Shown in pieces: positions 1 through 5,700 of a DNA stretch of 8,488 nt. Under the pieces are notes generated by a model. The model worked only from the letters and a program-made list of their open reading frames with translations. It had not been told where the DNA came from and made no database searches. Origin of the DNA: Clostridiales bacterium (GTDB lineage Bacteria; Bacillota; Clostridia; Lachnospirales; WRAX01); the NCBI GenBank assembly GCA_031271375.1, contig JAISVU010000181.1, forward strand, positions 1-8,488, written 5' to 3'. A program made the position numbers and the translations under genes. Each line of letters begins with the position of its first letter. The first letter of the stretch is position 1.

Positions 1-65
1 GTTTTAAGTGTTTCGTCGCTGCCAAAGATTTTTGTTATGTTTTCTAAGAGCTTTAAACTTGCCAT
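1..65 (-). CDS. Possible divergent gene, N-terminus only (partial, unrecognised)
   Basis: Reading the minus strand from an ATG at 65, 21 codons stay open to the window edge and begin MASLKLLENITKIFG. A GGGAG Shine-Dalgarno-like stretch lies at 81-77, 11 nt before the ATG, which is rather far. A candidate minus-strand promoter lies just upstream (119-91). The peptide is too short to assign. The phrase 'LLENITKIFG' faintly recalls the first strand of ABC ATPases, but it could equally be the N-terminus of a regulator. A divergent gene next to an operator-like palindrome would often be the operon's regulator; that is inference only. The competing plus-strand frame across the same bases is also open but has no start or ribosome site and looks non-coding. 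Confidence 0.35.
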   Translation of the reverse strand, partial: MASLKLLENITKIFGSDETLK

Positions 66-90
66 AGCGGCGAATTCTCCCGTTTTTTCG

Positions 91-119
91 CCATTATGGA
101 GTTTTATCTATATTGTCAA
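91..119 (-). promoter_or_regulatory. Candidate minus-strand promoter for the divergent gene
   Basis: On the minus strand a perfect TTGACA (-35) lies at 119-114. The best -10 match is CATAAT at 104-99, only 15 bp downstream; the hexamer at the ideal 17-bp distance, TAATGG at 96-91, is poor. The -35 is convincing but the -10 is weak or badly spaced. It fits the possible minus-strand start at 65 but is not proof of transcription. Confidence 0.25.
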
Positions 120-197
120 TCTACATTGCGTTCGTTGATTTAATTCATTGCCATTTGCTGCTCATTCTCAAGTTGTTGACATTAAATTATAGAGGGG

Positions 198-226
198 TTG
201 ACAATTACGACAATAAATGTTATATT
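198..226 (+). promoter_or_regulatory. Strong sigma-A promoter of the peptide-transport operon
   Basis: A perfect -35 box TTGACA (198-203) is followed by exactly 17 bp and the -10 box TATATT (221-226). The -10 is preceded by TG at 218-219, giving an extended -10. Transcription would start near 233, leaving a leader of about 45 nt before the first ATG at 278, too short for a riboswitch or T-box. This is the only strong plus-strand promoter seen ahead of the seven genes. Confidence 0.85.
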
Positions 227-234
227 GTGTAATT
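203..234 (+). promoter_or_regulatory. Imperfect palindrome over the -10 region (putative operator)
   Basis: The left arm AATTACGACAATA (203-215) is the reverse complement of the right arm TATTGTGTAATT (223-234), apart from one base missing in the right arm. The centre (216-222) and right arm cover the -10 box and the expected transcription start, so a dimeric protein bound here would block polymerase. The regulator is not identified. The match is seen directly; operator function is inference. Confidence 0.5.
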
Positions 235-263
235 AATTAACATATATGCAAGCAGGTTATAGT

Positions 264-270
264 AAGGGGA
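264..270 (+). promoter_or_regulatory. Ribosome binding site of the first permease gene
   Basis: AAGGGGA lies 7 nt upstream of the ATG at 278, which supports that start. No earlier in-frame start has a comparable site. Confidence 0.7.
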
Positions 271-277
271 ATAATCT

Positions 278-1243
278 ATGGCGCGGTATTTGCTGAAAAG
301 GTTCTTTCTTTGCATGATCGCTGTGATGTTTTCCGTTTTTATTAACTTCGCGTTGGTTCGCCTTGCTCCCGGAGACCCTATTTCTATAATGGCGGGGATT
401 GAAAAACCCAATCCGCTGATGATTGAAGCCCTCACAAAGAAGTATGGGCTGGACAAACCCATAATCGTCCAGTTCGGCATGTATCTGCAAAATGTTTTCC
501 GCGGGGATTACGGCTTCTCATACCGCAGCAATCTGCCGGTAACAACGCTGATATCGGAACGGGTGGGGCCAACGCTGCTATTGAGCCTTACTTCGCTGGG
601 ATTGTCTATCCTTTTGGGCTGCTGGCTGGGCTTGCGCGCCGCGCGTAAAAAAGACACCTTATTTGACCGCTTCTTCTCCAATTTGGCTTATGTATTGGAC
701 GCTATGCCCAACTTCTGGCTGGGGCTTATGATGATGCTCTTATTCGCGTCCACTTTAAAGCTGCTGCCCACCGCGGGAATGATTGACGTTCGCGCCGGGT
801 ACACGGGCTTTCAAAATATACTGGATATTTTAAAACATATGATTCTGCCTGTTTCATGCACGACCTTTTTGATGATGCCGGGTTATTACCGTATAATGCG
901 GGCCTCCGCCCTCCAGGCGATGAATGAGGATTATGTAACATTGTTCAGGGCGGCGGGAATGCCAAGAAAACAAGTGTTCCGTTCATATGTGCTGAAGAAC
1001 GCCGTGCTTCCGGTGGTGACAATGATCGGGATGAGCCTCGCGTACAGCATAATGGGCGTAGCGTTGATAGAGATAGTTTTTGCCTGGCCCGGAATGGGCC
1101 GATTGCTGCTGGATTCCATTAACAAGAGGGATTATGCCGTCTTGAGCGGCATTTATTTGATACTGAGCATTTCAATAACGGCGGCGACAGTCCTGTTGGA
1201 CGCGGTGTACGCGTGGATGGATCCGCGCATAAGATTGAGCTAG
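278..1243 (+). CDS. Peptide ABC transporter permease, DppB/OppB type
   Basis: This is one of the two inner-membrane subunits forming the translocation channel of a family-5 peptide (or nickel) importer. At 321 residues it has the usual family length. The N-terminus shows the typical basic start, a first membrane helix (about 9-29) and the LAPGDP motif (29-34). A soluble stretch follows, then five more hydrophobic segments near 99-119, 133-157, 180-201, 241-269 and 290-311. The cytoplasmic EAA coupling loop that contacts the ATPases is at about 219-248, with A225-A226-G227 at its core. The family motif FAWPGMG (268-274) is intact. It is the first gene of the operon behind a consensus promoter, and the paired permease begins 14 bp later. 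Dipeptide, oligopeptide and nickel systems cannot be told apart from this subunit; the neighbouring peptidases favour peptides. Confidence 0.95.
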   Translation: MARYLLKRFFLCMIAVMFSVFINFALVRLAPGDPISIMAGIEKPNPLMIEALTKKYGLDKPIIVQFGMYLQNVFRGDYGFSYRSNLPVTTLISERVGPTLLLSLTSLGLSILLGCWLGLRAARKKDTLFDRFFSNLAYVLDAMPNFWLGLMMMLLFASTLKLLPTAGMIDVRAGYTGFQNILDILKHMILPVSCTTFLMMPGYYRIMRASALQAMNEDYVTLFRAAGMPRKQVFRSYVLKNAVLPVVTMIGMSLAYSIMGVALIEIVFAWPGMGRLLLDSINKRDYAVLSGIYLILSISITAATVLLDAVYAWMDPRIRLS

Positions 1244-1257
1244 ACTAGGAGGCCCAG

Positions 1258-2112
1258 ATGTCCGCTGAATTTGCGGTAAAATCAAAAAAGGCATTTAAAC
1301 GCGCTATGGGGATAACCCCGTTACGGATAGGGATGATTCTTTTTATCATGATACTCTTAGCCGCCATTTTAGCCCCGATTATCGCGCCATATGACCCGAA
1401 AGCCCTTTTAGGCGGTATACTTGAGCCACCAAGCCAGGCCCATCCGCTGGGTACGGATAACTTCGGCAGGGACTTATTAAGCCGGATTATACACGGGACG
1501 CGGTCATCGCTGATTATCGGCTTTCTCGCCGCTGGGATATCCGGCGTTATCGGAATTGTCGTAGGCGCAGTGTCGGGGTACTTAGGCGGCGCGGCGGACA
1601 GGGCGCTGACATTTGTTATAAGCATATTCGATATGACGCCGGCGTTCTTTTTAGTCCTCATTGTTATCGCGCTGTTCGGCGGCAGCATAATAAACGTGGT
1701 TATTGTCGTGGGCCTTACCACATGGACGGCCAACGCCAGGCTTATGCGCGCCGAGACGGTGTCGCTGCGGGACAGGGTGTTTGTACGCTCGGCGGAGGTC
1801 GCTGGGGAGGGCAAGTGGCGGATACTGCTGCGTCATGTGGTTCCAAACGGCATCTATCCGCTGGTTGTGAACACGACGGCAAATATATCCGGGGCGATAC
1901 TGATGGAAGCGAGCCTTTCCTTTATCGGCCTCGGGGATGCCAATATCATCAGCTGGGGGCAGATTGTACTGGAAGGCCGCAGCTATATCAGCACAGCCTG
2001 GTGGATAAGTTTGTTCAGCGGCCTCTCCATCGTGCTGACCGCCTGGACATTCTTCCTGATAGGCGACGGGCTTAACCGTTTCCTTACGCCTAAGCTGCAG
2101 CAGAAAACTTGA
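1258..2112 (+). CDS. Peptide ABC transporter permease, DppC/OppC type
   Basis: This is the second channel-forming permease, partner of the preceding gene in a heterodimer. It has 284 residues, normal for the family. A short basic cytoplasmic N-terminus leads into a first membrane helix (about 23-43). The characteristic HPLGTDNFGRD motif follows at 62-72. Further helices lie near 84-109, 118-152, 197-215 and 250-268. The EAA coupling loop is at about 175-204 (E180, A182-G183). The downstream hallmarks EASLSFIGLG (217-226) and SWGQ (232-235) are present. A perfect AGGAGG at 1247-1252, 5 nt before the ATG, fixes the start. The first ATPase gene begins 21 bp after its stop, consistent with one transcript. 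Confidence 0.95.
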   Translation: MSAEFAVKSKKAFKRAMGITPLRIGMILFIMILLAAILAPIIAPYDPKALLGGILEPPSQAHPLGTDNFGRDLLSRIIHGTRSSLIIGFLAAGISGVIGIVVGAVSGYLGGAADRALTFVISIFDMTPAFFLVLIVIALFGGSIINVVIVVGLTTWTANARLMRAETVSLRDRVFVRSAEVAGEGKWRILLRHVVPNGIYPLVVNTTANISGAILMEASLSFIGLGDANIISWGQIVLEGRSYISTAWWISLFSGLSIVLTAWTFFLIGDGLNRFLTPKLQQKT

Positions 2113-2120
2113 TTACTAAA

Positions 2121-2126
2121 AAGGAG
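2121..2126 (+). promoter_or_regulatory. Ribosome binding site selecting a TTG start
   Basis: AAGGAG, continuing as TGAT to match the 16S anti-Shine-Dalgarno further, lies 7 nt upstream of TTG at 2134. No ATG nearby gives a sensible N-terminus, so this site decides the non-ATG start of the first ATPase. Confidence 0.75.
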
Positions 2127-2133
2127 TGATCCT

Positions 2134-3093
2134 TTGGCTCTCCTAGAAATAAAGAACCTTGATGTACGGTATATAATGAAAGAGCGGCAAGTCCTGGCCT
2201 GCGACGATGTCAGCCTATCCGTTGAGGAGGGGGACAGCATAGGAATCGTGGGGGAGTCCGGCTCGGGAAAGTCCACTATGGCAATGTGCGTGCTGGGGCT
2301 TCTGCCTAAGGATACCACACGCACGTCGGGGGAGATTCTCTTTCAGGGCGAAGACCTTGTGAAGCTCACCGAACAGGGCTTTGCCAAACTGCGTTGGAAG
2401 AGCTTGTCGGCGGTGTTTCAAAAGTCGATGAACAGCCTTTCCCCCGTCCATAAGGTATGTAAGCAGATGTTCGACATATACAGGGTTCATACGCCGGGAG
2501 CCGATGAGAACGCCTGTAAGGCAATGGCGGGGGCGTTGCTGGATAAGGTAAACCTGCCGCAGTCTGTGCTGAACCTGTATCCCCATCAGCTTTCAGGAGG
2601 TATGATACAAAGGATATCCATTGCCCTGTGCCTGATGTTTGACCCGGCGCTGATTATACTGGACGAGGCCACAACGGCCCTTGACGTAGTTACCGAGAGC
2701 CAGATACTGAGGGAGCTTACGAAGCTGAGAGAGGCCTCGGGGATTACCTGCATGATGATCACGCATAATATGGCCGTCGTCGCGGGCAGCTGCGATAAAG
2801 TGGCGGTAATGTACGCGGGCAGGCTTGTTGAGACGGGCATGACGGCGCGTGTTTTGACGGAGCCGAGGCATCCGTATACCCAGGGCCTTTTGGCTTCCTT
2901 CCCTACGTTTGAAGGCAAAAAACAGGCGCTCAAAGGCATACCGGGTTCATTGCCGGATTTAAGCGGGGAGATACCGGGCTGCGTCTTCGCGTACCGCTGC
3001 CCCCATGCCGCAGAGCGGTGTTTCAATGAAAAACCCGTTATGACGGAGCATGAGCCGGGGTGGAAGTCGGCGTGCTGGTTAGGGCCGAGATAA
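2134..3093 (+). CDS. Peptide ABC transporter ATP-binding protein, DppD/OppD type
   Basis: This is a cytoplasmic ATPase that powers peptide import, normally as a heterodimer with the second ATPase encoded downstream. The protein has 319 residues. All nucleotide-binding motifs are intact: Walker A GESGSGKST (40-48), Q-loop Q96, signature LSGGM (153-157), Walker B ending D177-E178, D-loop around ALD (182-184) and switch H211. The C-terminal oligopeptide domain carries the HPYT motif (246-249) and four cysteines (283, 289, 296, 314) spaced C-X5-C-X6-C-X17-C. That pattern is associated with an iron-sulphur cluster in DppD-type subunits. The signature ends in M rather than the common Q, a tolerated variant. 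Translation starts at TTG with a strong ribosome site. The next gene is separated by an unusually long, structured gap. Confidence 0.95.
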   Translation: MALLEIKNLDVRYIMKERQVLACDDVSLSVEEGDSIGIVGESGSGKSTMAMCVLGLLPKDTTRTSGEILFQGEDLVKLTEQGFAKLRWKSLSAVFQKSMNSLSPVHKVCKQMFDIYRVHTPGADENACKAMAGALLDKVNLPQSVLNLYPHQLSGGMIQRISIALCLMFDPALIILDEATTALDVVTESQILRELTKLREASGITCMMITHNMAVVAGSCDKVAVMYAGRLVETGMTARVLTEPRHPYTQGLLASFPTFEGKKQALKGIPGSLPDLSGEIPGCVFAYRCPHAAERCFNEKPVMTEHEPGWKSACWLGPR

Positions 3094-3106
3094 AGAAGGG
3101 CCGAGA
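3081..3106 (+). repeat. 10-bp direct repeat straddling the stop codon of the first ATPase gene
   Basis: AGGGCCGAGA occurs at 3081-3090 and again at 3097-3106, separated by TAAAGA, which includes the stop codon. It looks like a small local duplication, or slippage scar, at the start of the unusual intergenic gap. Confidence 0.6.
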
Positions 3107-3154
3107 GCCCAGATAGTTAGTTATTGAAAAATCGTTTGACGTAAAGCTAATGCG

Positions 3155-3177
3155 CGGCGCGGCTTCCAGACGCGCCG
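3155..3177 (+). repeat. GC-rich hairpin 1 in the gap between the ATPase genes
   Basis: CGGCGCG (3155-3161) pairs perfectly with CGCGCCG (3171-3177) around a 9-nt loop. No T-run follows, so it is not a standard intrinsic terminator. It may stabilise or mark a processing site in the operon mRNA, but function is not shown. Confidence 0.55.
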
Positions 3178-3204
3178 GGACTTGCAGTGAATTCCAGCTT
3201 CGAC

Positions 3205-3246
3205 GCGTCAGCTGTGCACACATAAGAACGTGTGCACTGGCTGCGC
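3205..3246 (+). repeat. Long imperfect hairpin 2 in the gap between the ATPase genes
   Basis: GTGCACAC (3214-3221) and GTGTGCAC (3230-3237) form a perfect 8-bp stem with an 8-nt loop. After a small internal loop the stem continues with CAGC/GCTG (3209-3212 with 3240-3243) and GCG/CGC (3205-3207 with 3244-3246). No T-tract follows directly. It is the most extended secondary structure inside the operon. Confidence 0.6.
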
Positions 3247-3270
3247 CCTACGATGTAAATAATTATTTTC

Positions 3271-3295
3271 GCTGGTTGGAACACTAGCAACTAGC
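3271..3295 (+). repeat. Hairpin 3 just upstream of the second ATPase ribosome site
   Basis: GCTGGTTG (3271-3278) pairs with CAACTAGC (3288-3295), with one G-U pair and a 9-nt loop. It ends 13 nt before the GGGAG ribosome site, so it could affect translation of the second ATPase. That is inference; the stem is only moderately stable. Confidence 0.4.
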
Positions 3296-3308
3296 TCCTA
3301 GCGGCTAT

Positions 3309-3313
3309 GGGAG
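3309..3313 (+). promoter_or_regulatory. Ribosome binding site that decides the second ATPase start
   Basis: GGGAG at 3309-3313 touches the ATG at 3314 with no spacing but lies 9 nt before the in-frame ATG at 3323. The latter is therefore the better start. Confidence 0.6.
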
Positions 3314-3322
3314 ATGATTACA

Positions 3323-4312
3323 ATGGACAAAAAACATAAAACGCTGGAAGTTTTAAACGTCGTTAAGCATTATAAACAGCGGGGTATGAAGCATAAAAAG
3401 CAGCCGGTCAAAGCCGTTGACGGGGTGAGCTTTTCGCTGGAGCGGGGCGAGACGCTCGGCGTTATTGGCGAGAGCGGCTGTGGGAAGAGTACGCTGGGCC
3501 GGCTGTTGGTCCGGCTTGAGCCGCTGACGGGCGGCGATATTATTATTAACGGCAGGAGCGCGGAAGACGCCGATATGTCTAAAAAAGCCGCGCGACTGGC
3601 CTTTCGTAAAACCGTTCAGCTGATATTCCAAAATCCATATGAATGCGTTGATCCCAGGGAAACGGTAGAGAAGGTGCTTATGACGCCCCTGCGCCTCCAT
3701 TCAATCGGCGCGAACGACAGAGAGCGGAGGCGGCTCTGCGTGAAGGCTCTTGAAACGGCGGGGCTCCATCCCGCGGAGGATTTCATGTCGCGCTATCCCT
3801 ATGAATTGTCCGGCGGCCAGCTCCAGCGGATTGCGATAATGAGGGCAATGTCCCTCGGCCCGTCCTTTGTTGTGGCTGACGAGGCTATATCAATGCTGGA
3901 TATATCGGTCAGGGCGGACATCCTTAACCTGCTGGACGCCCAGGTAAAGAAGGAAGGGGCGTGCATGGTCTTTATCAGCCATGACATTGCCTATACGCGT
4001 TATATATCCGATAGAATCGCCGTGATGTACCTGGGCCGTATTGTAGAGAGCGGCCCCGCCGACCTGGTTCTCGCGAATCCATTGCACCCATATACCAAGG
4101 CGCTGATATCCAATTCGGCCTCAATTCGCCCCGGTGAGAAACGCCGGGTTATTGACATCAAAGGCGAGCCGCCGACGCCTATCGGCACCGGCCCCGGCTG
4201 CTATTTCGCCCCGCGCTGTTATATGCGAGGGGAACGCTGTGATAAGGATTACCCCGAGCTGAAAGACACAGGGGAAGGGCGGCTGTGCAGCTGCTTTGAG
4301 CTAGGAGGATAA
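3323..4312 (+). CDS. Peptide ABC transporter ATP-binding protein, DppF/OppF type
   Basis: This is the second ATPase of the importer. Counting from the preferred ATG at 3323 it has 329 residues; an in-frame ATG at 3314 would add three but leaves no gap to the ribosome site. Motifs are Walker A GESGCGKST (49-57), Q-loop Q103 in FQNPYE, signature LSGGQ (162-166), Walker B ending D186-E187, D-loop SMLD (190-193) and switch H220. The FQNP run and the basic, lysine-rich stretch near residues 18-28 fit the F-type subunit. The C-terminal oligopeptide domain has HPYTKAL (255-261) and cysteines 293, 299, 306 and 322/324, again C-X5-C-X6-C then a later cysteine. It ends within the ribosome site of the peptidase gene, so the two are probably translationally coupled. 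Confidence 0.95.
   Translation: MDKKHKTLEVLNVVKHYKQRGMKHKKQPVKAVDGVSFSLERGETLGVIGESGCGKSTLGRLLVRLEPLTGGDIIINGRSAEDADMSKKAARLAFRKTVQLIFQNPYECVDPRETVEKVLMTPLRLHSIGANDRERRRLCVKALETAGLHPAEDFMSRYPYELSGGQLQRIAIMRAMSLGPSFVVADEAISMLDISVRADILNLLDAQVKKEGACMVFISHDIAYTRYISDRIAVMYLGRIVESGPADLVLANPLHPYTKALISNSASIRPGEKRRVIDIKGEPPTPIGTGPGCYFAPRCYMRGERCDKDYPELKDTGEGRLCSCFELGG
4303..4308 (+). promoter_or_regulatory. Ribosome binding site of the M14 peptidase gene
   Basis: AGGAGG lies 9 nt upstream of the ATG at 4318 and overlaps the final glycine codons of the second ATPase gene. This is typical of coupled translation within an operon. Confidence 0.75.
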
Positions 4313-4317
4313 AAAGT

Positions 4318-5700
4318 ATGAGCAAAGAGAGCATATTATCGAACATCCCGGACTATGAGGCGTTTCTTACCGTGGACGAGTTAAACGGCGCTTTAATCCG
4401 GCTGGGACGTGAGTATCCCGATAGGGTGGCGGTCTTTGAGGCGGGGCGCAGCCGTAAAGACCGTCCTATAATGTGCGCCAAGCTGGGCAACGGGCCAAAA
4501 ACAGCCTTATTGTACGGATGCCCCCATCCCAACGAGCCTATCGGCGCGATGATGTGCCACTATATGGCAAGAGCCCTGGCTGAGGATAAGGCTTATTTGG
4601 AGAGCCTGGGATTCACGCTCTATATTATCCCTGTCTCCGACGTTGACGGAACGGTTCTTAATGAAGGATGGTTCAAAGGCCCTTTTACGATCTATAACTA
4701 CGCAAGGAACTACTTCCGCCCGGACGGGGAACAGCAGGTTGAATGGACATTCCCGATGAAATATAAGAGGTATGAATTCAACGCCCCGATTCCGGAGACG
4801 CAAGCCCTTATGCGGCTTATAGACGAGATTAAGCCGGATTTCATCTATTCCCTGCACAACGGGGGGTTCGGCGGCGCTTATTGGTATGTGGGCAATGCCG
4901 GAGGGGATGACCTTTACAAGGCTTTCCACAAGGCGGCTGAACGGGGGAAGGTGCCGCTGGATCTAGGCGAACCGGAGATGCCTTTCGCGGAGAGCCTGGC
5001 CCCGGCCGTGTATAAAATGCCCTACGCCGCCGATATGTATGACTTTTATGAAAAGTTCGGCGGGAAGGATCCATTGGACATGATGTCGGCGGGGGAATGC
5101 AGCGCTTCTTACGCGGGGCCGGGAACGGCTATGCTTGTGACGGAGCTGCCGTATTTCTATGACCCCAGAGTTGACAGCGTTAAGACGTTGGATTACCCCC
5201 GGCGCGAGGCCGCTTTAGGGAAGCTGCGGCTTATCCAGAATCGTATGGCCTTTATTAAACGGCATTATGAACAGCTCAAGACCTACATAAGCCCGGACAA
5301 TCCCTTTGCGGGGATGATAGCTTCGTCCGTGCGTTTGGCCGAGGGTTCCGACGAGAGCCAGCGGGTCTTCATTATGGATAACCCGGATTTTGATAAGCCA
5401 TGCAAAGAATCCGAAGCTTTTTCAAACGACCAGATGACAAGGTTTTATAATCTGCTTGGCGGAGGGTTGCTGCTCAGGAGCGCGGAGTTTGAGCTGGAAC
5501 GCTTTGACGGAGCGGAGGCCCCGGAGGCGTTGTTAAACATTGCAAATGAAGCGAAGGAAATCCTGAAGAGCGAAGCCGCTGCGCTGGAGGCGGATTTGGA
5601 TTATTCGGTTATACCTATCAAAAGCCTTGTGGGGATTCAGCTTGAATGCGGGTTGTCCCTCATGGAATATATAAGAGACAATAAGGAGGAAAGCAAATGA
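4318..5700 (+). CDS. M14-family zinc carboxypeptidase homologue, cytoplasmic
   Basis: This is a predicted metallopeptidase of 460 residues without signal peptide or membrane helix, so it should act in the cytoplasm on imported peptides. The zinc-binding HxxE is in CPHPNEPIG (H70, E73) and the third zinc ligand is likely H180 in SLHNGG. The stretch DVDG (108-111) matches the NPDG region of M14 enzymes, PETQALMRLID (159-169) matches the conserved PET segment before the third ligand, and E276 in VTELPYF fits the catalytic glutamate. The usual Asn-Arg pair before 'NFP' seems replaced by E142-W143 in VEWTFP, suggesting altered substrate recognition. Residues from about 290 onward form a helix-rich extension longer than the bare catalytic domain. 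By context it may cleave oligopeptides or murein-type peptides (as MpaA does); the substrate is unknown. Confidence 0.85.
   Translation: MSKESILSNIPDYEAFLTVDELNGALIRLGREYPDRVAVFEAGRSRKDRPIMCAKLGNGPKTALLYGCPHPNEPIGAMMCHYMARALAEDKAYLESLGFTLYIIPVSDVDGTVLNEGWFKGPFTIYNYARNYFRPDGEQQVEWTFPMKYKRYEFNAPIPETQALMRLIDEIKPDFIYSLHNGGFGGAYWYVGNAGGDDLYKAFHKAAERGKVPLDLGEPEMPFAESLAPAVYKMPYAADMYDFYEKFGGKDPLDMMSAGECSASYAGPGTAMLVTELPYFYDPRVDSVKTLDYPRREAALGKLRLIQNRMAFIKRHYEQLKTYISPDNPFAGMIASSVRLAEGSDESQRVFIMDNPDFDKPCKESEAFSNDQMTRFYNLLGGGLLLRSAEFELERFDGAEAPEALLNIANEAKEILKSEAAALEADLDYSVIPIKSLVGIQLECGLSLMEYIRDNKEESK
5683..5689 (+). promoter_or_regulatory. Ribosome binding site of the binding-protein gene
   Basis: AAGGAGG lies 7 nt upstream of the ATG at 5697, inside the last codons of the peptidase gene. 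The near-perfect site could allow high translation of the binding protein despite its distal place in the operon. Confidence 0.75.

Noticed and set aside
1..141. Plus-strand open frame at the left edge as the tail of an upstream gene
   Set aside because: The translation looks like random hydrophobic sequence and is AT-rich, unlike the operon genes; the minus-strand reading has better start signals.
1245..1814. Long minus-strand open frame (189 codons) opposite the second permease gene
   Set aside because: It mirrors the plus-strand permease gene, has low-complexity Ile/Thr/Pro-rich content and no ribosome site; the plus strand has clear family motifs.
1722..2075. Alternative plus-strand frame inside the second permease gene
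   Set aside because: Out of frame with a well-conserved permease and lacking a ribosome site; its composition is not protein-like.
3098..3110. GGGC/GCCC mini-hairpin directly after the first ATPase stop as a terminator
   Set aside because: Only a 4-bp stem with no following T-run; it would not terminate transcription effectively.
3124..3153. Possible internal promoter in the gap (TTGAAA, 18 bp, TAATGC; also TTGACG at 3136)
   Set aside because: The -10 match is poor, and the TTGACG box has only GC-rich sequence at the -10 distance. Kept as a question in the findings, not annotated.
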